The notes: generated by a model from the letters alone, not told the origin. Numbered from the stretch's first letter, positions 51,662 through 60,018 are shown. The stretch is 64,000 bases of DNA from JAJEBT01 sp965214975 (GCA_965214975.1 OZ244055.1:2666001-2730000); one strand, 5' to 3'. Numbers and translations are program-made.

Positions 51662-52972
51662 CTACAGGATGAACCTCGAAAGGTCGGCGTCCTTCGCGAG
51701 ATCGGCCACGTTCCCGCGCACGAGAGCGGCGTCGATCCGCACCGTCTCGCCGCTGCGGTCCGACGCCGTGAACGAGATCTCCTCGAGAAGGCGCTCCATC
51801 ACGGTCTGCAGGCGCCGCGCGCCGATGTTCTCGACGTTGCCGTTGATCTCGGCGGCCAGCGCCGCCAGGGCGTCGATCGCCTCCTCGGCGAACTCGAGCG
51901 TCAGGCCCTCGGTCGCCATCAGCGCGGTGTACTGGCGGATCAGGTTGGCCTCCGGCTCGGTGAGGATGCGCCGGAAATCCTCCTCGCTGAGGGCCTTCAG
52001 CTCGACCCGGATGGGAAGCCGCCCCTGGAGCTCGGGCAGCAGGTCGGACGGCTTGGCGAGATGGAACGCGCCGGACGCGACGAACAGGATGTGGTCGGTC
52101 TTCACCGTGCCGTGCTTGGTCGAGACCGTGGTTCCCTCGATCAGCGGAAGCAGGTCGCGCTGCACGCCCTCGCGGCTGACGTCGGCGCCGACGCGGTTGT
52201 CGGACCGGGCGCTGATCTTGTCGATCTCGTCGAGAAAGACGATGCCGTTCTGCTCGACCGAATCGATCGCGGTCCGGACCACGGCGTCGTCGTCGAGAAG
52301 CTTGTCGCTTTCCTCCTCGACCAGCACCGAGTGGCTGTCGGCCACCGTCATGCGCTTCGATTTGCGTTGGCCGCCGAAGGCCTTGCCGAACATGTCGCCG
52401 AGATTGATCATCCCCATCTGGGCGCCCGGCATGCCGGGGATGTCGAACGTGGGCAGGCCGGCGCCGGACTCCCGGACCTCGATCTCGATTTCCCGGTCGT
52501 CGAGCCTGCCGCTGCGCAGTTCCTCGCGGAACTTCCGCCGCGTCGCGTCGCCGGCGCCGCTGCCGACGAGCGCGTCGAGAACGCGTTCCTCCGCCTTGAG
52601 CTCCGCCTTCGCCGCGACCTCCTTGCGCTTGTGCTCCCGGGTCATGTGGATCGCGATCTCGACCAGGTCGCGGACGATGGACTCGACGTCGCGGCCGACG
52701 TAGCCGACCTCGGTGAACTTGGTCGCCTCCACCTTCAGGAACGGCGCCTGCGCGAGACGGGCCAGCCGGCGGGCGATTTCCGTCTTGCCGACGCCCGTGG
52801 GCCCGATCATGAGAATGTTCTTCGGCAGCACCTCCTCGCGGAGGCCGTCCTCGAGCTGCTGGCGGCGCCAGCGGTTGCGGAGCGCGATGGCGACGGCGCG
52901 TTTCGCGTCGTGCTGGCCGACGATGAAGCGGTCGAGTTCCGACACGATCTCGCGGGGGGAGAAGTTCGTCAC
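51662..52972 (-). CDS. hslU: HslU, ATPase subunit of HslUV protease
   Basis: A 436-residue AAA+ unfoldase. The Walker A is MIGPTGVGKTEIARRLA, followed by the pore loop EVGYVGRDVESIVRDLVE, the I-domain (about 110-240), and the Walker B GIVFLDEIDKISAR. The sensor regions are GAFHLAKPSDLLPELQGRLPIRVE and NIGARRLQTVMERLLEEISF. The C-terminal Leu tail (DLSRFIL) inserts into HslV. It starts at GTG 52972, four bases after the hslV stop. With HslV it forms the ATP-dependent cytosolic proteasome-like complex. The order hslV-hslU next to the divergent hisB is widespread in alphaproteobacteria. Confidence 0.97.
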   Translation of the reverse strand: MTNFSPREIVSELDRFIVGQHDAKRAVAIALRNRWRRQQLEDGLREEVLPKNILMIGPTGVGKTEIARRLARLAQAPFLKVEATKFTEVGYVGRDVESIVRDLVEIAIHMTREHKRKEVAAKAELKAEERVLDALVGSGAGDATRRKFREELRSGRLDDREIEIEVRESGAGLPTFDIPGMPGAQMGMINLGDMFGKAFGGQRKSKRMTVADSHSVLVEEESDKLLDDDAVVRTAIDSVEQNGIVFLDEIDKISARSDNRVGADVSREGVQRDLLPLIEGTTVSTKHGTVKTDHILFVASGAFHLAKPSDLLPELQGRLPIRVELKALSEEDFRRILTEPEANLIRQYTALMATEGLTLEFAEEAIDALAALAAEINGNVENIGARRLQTVMERLLEEISFTASDRSGETVRIDAALVRGNVADLAKDADLSRFIL

Positions 52973-52976
52973 GACG

Positions 52977-53525
52977 TCAGAGGCTTTCGGTCACGATGTC
53001 TCGGTTGGTGTAGATGCAGATGTCGGCGGCGATCTCCATCGCGCGCCTGGCGACCTCCTCGGCGTCGAGCCCGTCCTGCCCGACGAGCGCCCGCGCGGCG
53101 GCCAGCGCGTAGGAGCCGCCGGATCCGATGCCGATCAGGCCGTCCTCGGGCTCGAGCACGTCGCCGGTTCCGGTCAGCACCAGCGAGACCTTCCCGTCGG
53201 CCACCGCCATGATCGCCTCGAGGCGTCTCAGGTAGCGGTCCGTCCGCCAGTCCTTGGCGAGTTCCACGCAGGCCCGCGTGAGCTGCCCGGGGTGCTGCTC
53301 GAGCTTGCTCTCCAGCCGCTCGAACAGGGTGAAGGCGTCGGCCGTCGCCCCGGCGAACCCCGCCAGCACCCTGTCGCCGCCGAGGCGCCGGACCTTGCGG
53401 GCGTTGGACTTCATCACGGTGCTGCCGAACGTCACCTGGCCGTCTCCCGCGATCACCACCCTGCCGTCCTTGCGCACGGACAGGATGGTGGTGCCGTGCC
53501 AGTCTCCCCCCGCCGGTCCGTCCAT
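52977..53525 (-). CDS. hslV: HslV, peptidase subunit of HslUV protease
   Basis: A 182-residue N-terminal-nucleophile hydrolase. A short propeptide (11 residues) precedes the catalytic Thr in HGTTILSVRKDG, so the mature protein begins at TT. Conserved parts are VVIAGDGQVTFG, NARKVRRLG, LAGFAGATADAFTL and the terminal ADICIYTNRDIVTESL. It is typical of the HslV (ClpQ) family. The hslU gene follows after 4 bases, giving stoichiometric expression. The promoter lies in the 240-base divergent region shared with hisB. Confidence 0.97.
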   Translation of the reverse strand: MDGPAGGDWHGTTILSVRKDGRVVIAGDGQVTFGSTVMKSNARKVRRLGGDRVLAGFAGATADAFTLFERLESKLEQHPGQLTRACVELAKDWRTDRYLRRLEAIMAVADGKVSLVLTGTGDVLEPEDGLIGIGSGGSYALAAARALVGQDGLDAEEVARRAMEIAADICIYTNRDIVTESL

Positions 53526-53764
53526 GCCGCTCCCCGTGACGATGCCCGCCGTCCCGCGAGGTCCGGAACGCCGCCGCCCCTCTCCAGGCGCGCGGGCCAG
53601 ACGCGCGGGGACGCCCCGAACGGGCGCGTCGGCGAACCTGCGCCGGCGAACCTACAACATCCGGCGCCCGTCGCCCAGACTGGCGGCCGGGCGCCGAACC
53701 TGCTACAAGGCGCCCCGTCCGCTCGACGCGCCGACGCGGAGCCATTCCACCGGAACCGGACGCG

Positions 53765-54364
53765 ATGCGCAAGGCGACCGTCACGCGAAAGACCACGGAA
53801 ACCGACATCGAGGTCAGCGTGAACCTCGACGGAACCGGAACCCACGACATCGCCACCGGAATCGGGTTTCTCGACCACATGCTCGAGCAGCTGTCGCGCC
53901 ACAGCCTGATCGACCTGCGCCTGCGCGCGGCCGGGGATCTCCACGTCGATTTCCACCACACCACCGAGGACACCGGAATCGCGACCGGACAGGCGGTGCG
54001 GAAGGCGCTGGCGGACAGCCGGGGGATCGCGCGTTTCGCCAGCTGCGCGATCCCCATGGACGAGACGCTGACCCGGGTGGCCGTCGACGTCTCCAACAGG
54101 CCCTACCTGGTGTGGAAGGTCGCGTTCTCCAGGCCGAAGCTCGGCGACATGGACACCGAGCTGTTCAGGGAATGGTTCCAGGCATTCGCGCAGCATGCGG
54201 GCGTGGCGCTGCACGTGGAAACGCTCTACGGCGAGAACAGCCACCACATCGTCGAGTCCTGCTTCAAGGGCCTCGCCCGGGCGCTGAGATCGGCGATCGA
54301 GATCGACCCGCGGGCCGCGGGATCCGTGCCGTCGACCAAGGGCACGCTGGGCGCCGGGCCGTGA
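53765..54364 (+). CDS. hisB: Imidazoleglycerol-phosphate dehydratase
   Basis: A 199-residue Mn-dependent dehydratase of histidine synthesis. The two metal-binding repeats are seen as FLDHMLEQLSRHSLIDLRLRA with DFHHTTEDTGIATGQA, and AQHAGVALHVETLYGENSHHIVESCFKGLARAL. The opening RKATVTRKTTETDIEV is standard. It lacks the N-terminal phosphatase domain of enterobacterial HisB, as is normal outside gammaproteobacteria. It is the first gene of a his operon divergent from hslVU. The next gene, hisH, starts 56 bases later. Confidence 0.97.
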   Translation: MRKATVTRKTTETDIEVSVNLDGTGTHDIATGIGFLDHMLEQLSRHSLIDLRLRAAGDLHVDFHHTTEDTGIATGQAVRKALADSRGIARFASCAIPMDETLTRVAVDVSNRPYLVWKVAFSRPKLGDMDTELFREWFQAFAQHAGVALHVETLYGENSHHIVESCFKGLARALRSAIEIDPRAAGSVPSTKGTLGAGP

Positions 54365-54420
54365 CGGCGCCCGCGGCCGCCGGCCGCGGACCGCCGGCCC
54401 GGGCCTCGAAAGGGCGTTTC

Positions 54421-55080
54421 ATGCGCGTTGTCGTCATCGACCACGGCTCGGGCAACCTCCGTTCCGCGGCGAAGGCCCTCGAACGGGCGGCTCTCGAACG
54501 CGGTCTCGACGCGCGCGTCGCCGTGTCCGGCCGCTCCGGGGATCTCGACCGCGCCGACCGCATCGTGCTTCCGGGCGTCGGCGCGTTCGGGGACTGCATC
54601 GGCGGCCTGCGCGCGCTTCCGGGCATGGTCGACGCCCTCGAACGCAACGTGCGGAAGCGGGGAAAACCCTTTCTCGGCATCTGCGTGGGCATGCAGCTGA
54701 TGGCCGGCCGCGGCGTGGAACACGGCGTGCACGCGGGCCTGGGCTGGATTCCGGGCGAGGTGCGGCCTCTCGCGCCGGCCGGCCCGGGGCTGAAGATCCC
54801 CCACATGGGATGGAACGCGGTGGCGGTGTCCGGCGCCGGCGGGACGCATCCGGTTCTCGCGTCGCTCGGCCCGGAGACCCACGCCTATTTCGTGCACGGC
54901 TACGCGCTGCGCTGCGAGGCCGCCGACGACGTTCTCGCCACCGCCGATCACGGCGCCAGCTTTCCCGCGGTGGTCGGCCGCGCCAACATGATCGGAACCC
55001 AGTTCCACCCGGAAAAGAGCCAGACGGCGGGTCTCCGGCTTCTCGGCGATTTCCTGTCGTGGAACGGCGCGACCTCCTGA
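54421..55080 (+). CDS. hisH: Imidazole glycerol phosphate synthase, glutaminase subunit
   Basis: A 219-residue class I glutamine amidotransferase. The N-terminal VVIDHGSGNLRSAAKAL and LPGVGAFGDCIGGL provide the oxyanion strand. The nucleophile Cys is in FLGICVGMQLM, and the His/Glu dyad is in GTQFHPEKSQ. It hydrolyses glutamine and channels ammonia to HisF. In this operon HisH is separated from HisF by a GNAT gene and hisA. The start at ATG 54421 follows a GAAAGGGCG site. Confidence 0.97.
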   Translation: MRVVVIDHGSGNLRSAAKALERAALERGLDARVAVSGRSGDLDRADRIVLPGVGAFGDCIGGLRALPGMVDALERNVRKRGKPFLGICVGMQLMAGRGVEHGVHAGLGWIPGEVRPLAPAGPGLKIPHMGWNAVAVSGAGGTHPVLASLGPETHAYFVHGYALRCEAADDVLATADHGASFPAVVGRANMIGTQFHPEKSQTAGLRLLGDFLSWNGATS

Positions 55081-55092
55081 GGGGCGGGGCGG

Positions 55093-55653
55093 ATGGACAG
55101 GGCGCAGGTCGCGGTCGAACCGCTGGAGGAACTCCCGGACGAGGAGCTCGAGGATCTCTGCGACGCCGCCGAATCGGCCGTCGTGGACGGCGGCGGCTTC
55201 GGATGGCTCAAGCCGCCGCCCCGCGCGGTTCTCGGCCGCTATTTCCGGGGGGTCGTGCTGATTCCCGAACGCCACCTGTTCGTCGGACGGCTCGACGGGC
55301 GCATCGTCGCCGCGGTGCAGCTTCAGGAACCGCCGCGCAACAACGAGGCGCAGGCGGACGTCGCGACGCTGACCGGGCTGTTCGTCGCGCCGTGGGCGCG
55401 CGGCCGGGGGATCGCGCCCAAGCTTGCCAGGGCCGCCGAGGACAGGGCGCGCGATCTCGGCTACCGCATTCTCCAGCTCGACGTCCGCGCCACGCAGACC
55501 GCGGCCATCGCCCTCTACGAGCAGCTCGGCTTCGTCCGCTGGGGCACCAACCCCGAATACGCCCTGATCGACGGCGAGCCCGTGTCCGGCCACTACTACA
55601 GCAAGCGCCTGCGCCCGGCCCGGAACCGGCGGCGGAAACGCCCGTCCGCATGA
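55093..55653 (+). CDS. GNAT family N-acetyltransferase
   Basis: A 186-residue protein with the GNAT core. The acetyl-CoA site reads LTGLFVAPWARGRGIAPKLARAAEDRARDLG (motif A, Gly-x-Gly-x-Ala variant), followed by LQLDVRATQTAAIALYEQLGFVRWG (motif B). The N-terminal 60 residues are acidic and helical. The substrate is unknown. It sits between hisH and hisA, 12 bases after hisH and overlapping the hisA ATG by 4 bases, so it is certainly co-transcribed with the his genes. No role in histidine synthesis is established for such a protein. Confidence 0.88.
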   Translation: MDRAQVAVEPLEELPDEELEDLCDAAESAVVDGGGFGWLKPPPRAVLGRYFRGVVLIPERHLFVGRLDGRIVAAVQLQEPPRNNEAQADVATLTGLFVAPWARGRGIAPKLARAAEDRARDLGYRILQLDVRATQTAAIALYEQLGFVRWGTNPEYALIDGEPVSGHYYSKRLRPARNRRRKRPSA

Positions 55654-56378
55654 TCCTTTTCCCGGCGATCGACCTGAAGGACGGCCTCTGCGTCCGGCTG
55701 GTGCGCGGAGACATGACGCGGGCGACGGTCTTCAACGACGACCCCGCCGCGCAGGCCCGGGACTTCGAGAAAGCCGGGTTCGAGTGGCTTCACGTCGTCG
55801 ATCTCGACGGCGCGCGCGAGGGCCGGCCGGTGAACCGCGACACCGTGCGCGCCGTCGTCGAGGCCACCGCGCTCCGCGTCCAGCTCGGCGGCGGCATCCG
55901 GAACCGGGACACCGTCGAGGCCTGGCTCGAGGCGGGGGTCGCGCGCGTCGTTCTCGGAACCGCGGCCCTCAGGGATCCGGAATTCGCCCGGGAGACCTGC
56001 CGGAGATTCCCCGGCCGGATCGTGATCGGGATCGACGCGCGCGACGGACGGGTGGCCGTCGAGGGCTGGTCCGAGACGTCGGCGACCGGGGCGCGGGATC
56101 TCGCGCTGCTGTTCGAGGACGCCGGCGCGGCGGCGATCGTCTACACGGACATCGAGCGCGACGGCGCGATGGAGGGGCCGAACGTCGACGCCACGGTCGC
56201 GCTCGCCCGCGGCATCGGCACGCCGGTCGTGGCCTCCGGCGGCGTGAGCCGCCTCGCCGATCTCGCCGCCATCGCCCGGCACGCCGGCGCCGGCATCGAG
56301 GGGGTGATCTCGGGACGGGCCCTGTACGACGGCCGGCTCGACCCGGCCGAGGCGCTGGCGCTCCTGCGGGAGGCCTGA
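55650..56378 (+). CDS. hisA: ProFAR isomerase (HisA)
   Basis: A 242-residue TIM barrel that isomerises ProFAR to PRFAR. The first catalytic Asp is in LFPAIDLKDGLCVRLVRGD (Asp8) and the second in IVYTDIERDGAMEGPN. The phosphate-binding loops are VQLGGGIRNRDTV and VVASGGVSRLADL. ATG 55650 overlaps the GNAT stop (ATGA). Its TGA stop (56376-56378) is in the same reading frame as hisF, which begins three bases later with a CTG. Confidence 0.96.
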   Translation: MILFPAIDLKDGLCVRLVRGDMTRATVFNDDPAAQARDFEKAGFEWLHVVDLDGAREGRPVNRDTVRAVVEATALRVQLGGGIRNRDTVEAWLEAGVARVVLGTAALRDPEFARETCRRFPGRIVIGIDARDGRVAVEGWSETSATGARDLALLFEDAGAAAIVYTDIERDGAMEGPNVDATVALARGIGTPVVASGGVSRLADLAAIARHAGAGIEGVISGRALYDGRLDPAEALALLREA

Positions 56379-56384
56379 ACGCTG
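56368..56384 (+). promoter_or_regulatory. Ribosome site deciding the CTG start of hisF
   Basis: GGGAGG at 56368-56373 lies inside the hisA end, 8 bases before CTG 56382-56384, which is ideal Shine-Dalgarno spacing. No ATG, GTG or TTG lies between the hisA stop and the conserved N-terminus of HisF, so this site supports initiation at CTG. Confidence 0.75.
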
Positions 56385-57215
56385 CTCAAGGCACGCGTCA
56401 TCCCCTGCCTCGACGTCAAGGACGGCCGCACCGTCAAGGGCGTCAACTTCGTCGATCTCGTGGACGCCGGCGACCCCGTCGCCCAGGCCCGCTTCTACGA
56501 CGCCGAGGGCGCCGACGAGCTGTGCTTTCTCGACATCACGGCAAGCCACGAGAAGCGCGACATCATCCACGACGTGGTGGCGCGGACGGCCGAGCAGTGC
56601 TTCATGCCCCTGACCGTGGGCGGCGGCGTGCGCACGGTCTCCGACATCCGCAGGCTCCTGCGCGCCGGCGCCGACAAGGTCTCTATCAACACCGCGGCGG
56701 TGCGCTGCCCGGAGTTCGTCGCCGAAGCCGCGGAGAAGTTCGGCAGCCAGTGCATCGTCGCGGCCATCGACGCCTGCGCGACGGGGCCGGGGAAGTGGGA
56801 GATCTTCACCCACGGCGGCCGCGAGCCGACGGGAATCGACGCCCTCGGGTGGGCGCGGCGGATGGCCCGCCTCGGCGCCGGGGAGATCCTGCTGACGTCC
56901 ATGGACCGGGACGGCACGCGCCGCGGCTTCGACAACCTGCTCACGCGCTCGGTCGCCGACGCGGTGACCGTTCCCGTCGTCGCGTCGGGCGGGGCCGGCA
57001 GCCTCGACCACCTCGCCGAGGGCGTTCTGGAAGGGCACGCCTCGGCGGTGCTGGCGGCCTCGATCTTCCACTTCGGCGAGCACTCGATCGCGGCCGCGAA
57101 GTCCCGTCTCGCGGCGCGGGGCGTGCCGGTCCGCCCGCCGGACGGCGCCGCCCCGGCCGCCGGGCGCCCGGCGGCGGAACGCCGCGCCCTTCCAACCCGC
57201 GGCGCGACGAAATAG
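56382..57215 (+). CDS. hisF: Imidazole glycerol phosphate synthase, cyclase subunit
   Basis: A 277-residue TIM barrel. With CTG 56382 as start, the N-terminus reads MLKARVIPCLDVKDGRTV and the catalytic residues fall at Asp11 and Asp130 (VAAIDACATGPG), exactly the family numbering. The nearest conventional start (GTG 56460) would delete Asp11 and strand 1. Phosphate-binding loops are LTVGGGVRTVSDI and VVASGGAGSLDHL. The C-terminus runs about 20 residues past the usual end (Pro/Ala/Arg-rich) and is unlikely to be structured. It pairs with HisH to make IGP and AICAR. hisE and hisI are not adjacent. Confidence 0.93.
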   Translation: MLKARVIPCLDVKDGRTVKGVNFVDLVDAGDPVAQARFYDAEGADELCFLDITASHEKRDIIHDVVARTAEQCFMPLTVGGGVRTVSDIRRLLRAGADKVSINTAAVRCPEFVAEAAEKFGSQCIVAAIDACATGPGKWEIFTHGGREPTGIDALGWARRMARLGAGEILLTSMDRDGTRRGFDNLLTRSVADAVTVPVVASGGAGSLDHLAEGVLEGHASAVLAASIFHFGEHSIAAAKSRLAARGVPVRPPDGAAPAAGRPAAERRALPTRGATK

Positions 57216-57292
57216 ACTCGGGCCGCGGGCGGTCGCCGCCCCGCCCGGCGGAACGCCGCGCCGGCGGAACGCGGAAGGAGGCAGCGTCCGCG

Positions 57293-58726
57293 ATGGATCT
57301 CGACCGCTACGAACTCGACGCCGCCGTCCACGACGAGATGTTTCACGGGGACGGCACCTGCCGCGAGCAGTGCCGCCCGCTGCTCGAGCTGCTCGAGAAG
57401 GCGTCCGCGGAAGAGCTGCGCGGCCTTCAGGAGCGGCTCGCCTACTCCTTCACGCGGGAGGGCATCTCCTTCATCGTCTACAGCGACGGCGCCGACGAGG
57501 AACGGATCATCCCCGTCGACTGCCTGCCGCGCATCATGCCGTCGTCGGAATGGGAGACGCTGGAACGCGGCCTGGCCCAGCGCCTTCGCGCCCTCAACCT
57601 GTTTCTCGACGACGTCTACGGCGACGGCCGCATCCTTTCCGACGGCGTGGTCCCGTCCGACCTCGTCCTCGGCTGCCCGCAGTACCGGCCGGAGATGCAC
57701 GGCATCCCCGCCCCCTCCGGCGTGCGGGTCGGGGTGTGCGGCTCGGATCTGGTCCGCACCCGCGACGGCTTCATGGTTCTCGAGGACAATCTGCGGGTGC
57801 CGTCGGGGGTTTCCTACATGATCGCCAACCGCCGCGCGGTCAAGGGCAGCCTGCGGCTGCTCTACCGGAGCTCGAGAGTGCGGGAGGTGGAGAACTACGG
57901 ACGGCTCCTGCGACGGACCCTGTGCGAGCTGGCGCCTCCCGGAATCGAGGAGCCGGCCATCGCGCTGCTGACCCCCGGCATCTACAACTCGGCGTTCTAC
58001 GAGCACATGTTCCTCGCGCGCGAGATCGGGGCGGCCCTGGTCGAGGGCCGCGACCTCGTCGTGCGCGACGGTTTCGTCCACATGCGGACGACGACCGGAC
58101 TCGCGCGCGTCGACGTCATCTACCGGCGCATCGACGACGACTTCCTCGACCCGCTGGCGTTCCGCGCGGACTCGATGCTCGGAACGCCCGGCCTCCTCGG
58201 GGCCGCCGCGCGCGGCAACGTCAGCCTCGTCAACGCGCCCGGAACCGGCGTCGCCGACGACAAGAGCGTCTACGCCTTCGTTCCCGACATGATCCGCTAC
58301 TATCTCGGCGACGAGCCGATCCTCGCCAACGTCGACACCCGCCTGTGCCGGAGGCCGGAGGATCTCGAGTACACGCTCGACAACCTCCGGGATCTGGTGG
58401 TCAAGCGCGTCGGCGAGTCGGGCGGCTACGGCATGCTGATCGGCCCGGCCGCGACGCCGCGGGAACGCGCCGAGTACGCCGAACGGATCCGCGCCGACCC
58501 GGCCGACTTCGTCTCGCAGCCGGTGCTTCCGCTGTCGCGGGCGCCCTGCCTGATCGACGGCAGGATGGAATCCCGGCACGTCGACCTGCGCCCGTTCGCG
58601 CTCCAAGGCGCCGAGACCCGCGTCGTCCCCGGCGCCCTGTGCCGGGTGGCGCTGCGCCGCGGAAGCCTTGTCGTCAACTCGAGCCAGGGCGGCGGCGGCA
58701 AGGATTTCTGGGTGGTCGACGACTGA
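57293..58726 (+). CDS. Circularly permuted ATP-grasp type 2 protein
   Basis: A 477-residue protein of the CP_ATPgrasp_2 family. Features are FTREGISFIVYSDGADEERIIPVDCLPRI, FLDDVYGDGRILSDG, RTRDGFMVLEDNLRVPSGVSYMIANR, LLTPGIYNSAFYEHMFLA and VKRVGESGGYGMLIGP. The Glu-Asp-Asn and Asn/Lys patches are the likely Mg-ATP site. Members are predicted to form amide bonds in small peptides, and usually occur with an alpha-E protein and a transglutaminase-like protease. The alpha-E gene follows directly (TGATG overlap), but no transglutaminase is nearby. The product is unknown. Confidence 0.88.
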   Translation: MDLDRYELDAAVHDEMFHGDGTCREQCRPLLELLEKASAEELRGLQERLAYSFTREGISFIVYSDGADEERIIPVDCLPRIMPSSEWETLERGLAQRLRALNLFLDDVYGDGRILSDGVVPSDLVLGCPQYRPEMHGIPAPSGVRVGVCGSDLVRTRDGFMVLEDNLRVPSGVSYMIANRRAVKGSLRLLYRSSRVREVENYGRLLRRTLCELAPPGIEEPAIALLTPGIYNSAFYEHMFLAREIGAALVEGRDLVVRDGFVHMRTTTGLARVDVIYRRIDDDFLDPLAFRADSMLGTPGLLGAAARGNVSLVNAPGTGVADDKSVYAFVPDMIRYYLGDEPILANVDTRLCRRPEDLEYTLDNLRDLVVKRVGESGGYGMLIGPAATPRERAEYAERIRADPADFVSQPVLPLSRAPCLIDGRMESRHVDLRPFALQGAETRVVPGALCRVALRRGSLVVNSSQGGGGKDFWVVDD

Positions 58727-59682
58727 TGCTGTCGCGCAGCGCCGAGGGCCTGTACTGGATGGGCCGCCATCTCGAGCGGACCGAGCATCTGGCCCGGCTT
58801 CTCCAGCTCCAGGTCGAGGCGCTCGTCGACCGGCCGGTCCGCGAGATCCACTGCGGCTGGCGGCGCCTCTACGGCTGCCTCGGCCGCAAGCCGACGCTGG
58901 GCGACCTCCACGATTTCGACAGCGACGATCTCACGCTCGCCGATTCGTTCACCCTCGCCGACGATCTCACCTTCGAGCCCGCCAACCCGGTCTCGATGCG
59001 GTCCTGCTTCGCCAGCGCGCGCGAGAACGCCCGCCAGATGCGCCACTGCATCAGCGGCGAGATGTGGTCGTCGCTCAACCTCTCCTGGCTCGGGATGCGC
59101 GACCTGCGGATCCAGGACATCTGGAGAGACCTGCCGGAGGGCTTCTACGCCGCGGCGGTGCGCGACGTCGGCGCCTTCTGGGGCGTCGCGGACCGCACCA
59201 TGTACCGCGACGCGGGCTGGAATTTCATGCAGCTCGGGCGCAGCGTCGAACGCGCGCAGCTCGCGACCGCGCTCCTGCTCGCGCAGCGCGCCCTCGCCCG
59301 GGACGGGGACGCCGGGGATCCCGAATGGATCGGCCTGCTCCGGGCCTGCCAGGCCTTCGACGCCTACACGCGCCTGCACGGGTTCGAGATCCGGCCCGGC
59401 GACGCGCTCGATCTCGTCGTCGGCTCGTCTCTCCTGCCGTGCTCGCTGCGCCGTTCCCTGGACCGGTGCTCGGAGATCCTCGACGTCATCGCGCCGGGGC
59501 CCGACGCGGCCGCGGACGCCGCCGCGAGACGGCTGACCGGCCGGCTGGTCACCCTGGTCCGCCACGCCTGGCCCGACCGCGGGGACAAGGACGCCGTCCT
59601 CGGCGAGGCGCTGCGCGGCTGCCGGGAACTGCACGACCGCATCATGCTCGCTTTCGTCTCCTATCCCCTTGAGAACGGATGA
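58726..59682 (+). CDS. Alpha-E domain protein
   Basis: A 318-residue all-helical protein of the alpha-E family. It begins MLSRSAEGLYWMGRHLERTEHLARLLQ, the diagnostic opening. Further motifs are ARENARQMRHCISGEMWSSLN and DAGWNFMQLGRSVERAQLA, with repeated Arg/Glu pairs, and FDAYTRLHG. The biochemical role is unknown. It always travels with CP-ATP-grasp proteins and is thought to bind or modify their peptide product. It is translated by stop-start overlap with the ATP-grasp gene. No downstream partner gene is present; the AT-rich region before dnaA follows. Confidence 0.88.
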   Translation: MLSRSAEGLYWMGRHLERTEHLARLLQLQVEALVDRPVREIHCGWRRLYGCLGRKPTLGDLHDFDSDDLTLADSFTLADDLTFEPANPVSMRSCFASARENARQMRHCISGEMWSSLNLSWLGMRDLRIQDIWRDLPEGFYAAAVRDVGAFWGVADRTMYRDAGWNFMQLGRSVERAQLATALLLAQRALARDGDAGDPEWIGLLRACQAFDAYTRLHGFEIRPGDALDLVVGSSLLPCSLRRSLDRCSEILDVIAPGPDAAADAAARRLTGRLVTLVRHAWPDRGDKDAVLGEALRGCRELHDRIMLAFVSYPLENG

Positions 59683-60018
59683 CGCTTCGCCGGGAGGGGG
59701 GGGGGGCGGATCCGGAACCCGGACGGCGGCTACGAAGGCCGGCGGAATCAAGTCAACCGGCAATCCCGAAAAATCCCGCCAAAAATTTTCGGATTCCCCG
59801 GAAACCCGATTGTGTCCCACCGGGAGGGTGGTAAGGTTCGCACTTCCAGTCCAGCGAAAAACAATCAATTTCAGTAAACGCAAGACAAGTTTCGTGAAAA
59901 CGGATAAAAACGTCCTTCTCTTCCAGAAAAGATGAAGGATTCTTCGGGAACGAAGTCTGCAACCCGAGACCGCTTTCGGTTGCGGATCCATGACGAGGCG
60001 GGCAGTTCGCGGGGCCGC
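59683..60018. other. AT-rich non-coding region upstream of the dnaA locus
   Basis: Starts with an 11-base G run (59696-59706). From about 59735 to 59945 the AT content is far above the rest of the window, with A-tracts and a CCGAAAA/TTTTCGG hairpin (59766-59772 and 59786-59792). GANTC sites occur at 59745, 59792 and 59938. A possible promoter is TTGTGT (59810-59815)-16-TAAGGT (59832-59837). No DnaA box matching TTATNCACA was found. It may be the control region of the rhodanese/dnaA genes or part of an origin. Confidence 0.5.

Noticed and set aside
56376..56384. HisA-HisF read-through fusion, or selenocysteine at the in-frame TGA
   Set aside because: hisF is in frame with hisA past a single TGA and a selD gene is nearby, but no SECIS-like hairpin was seen, and a ribosome site plus CTG start explains hisF fully.
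59735..59945. DnaA boxes proving an origin
   Set aside because: I searched both strands for TTATNCACA-type 9-mers. The best (around ACGGATAA) has three mismatches, so I list the region only as a candidate.
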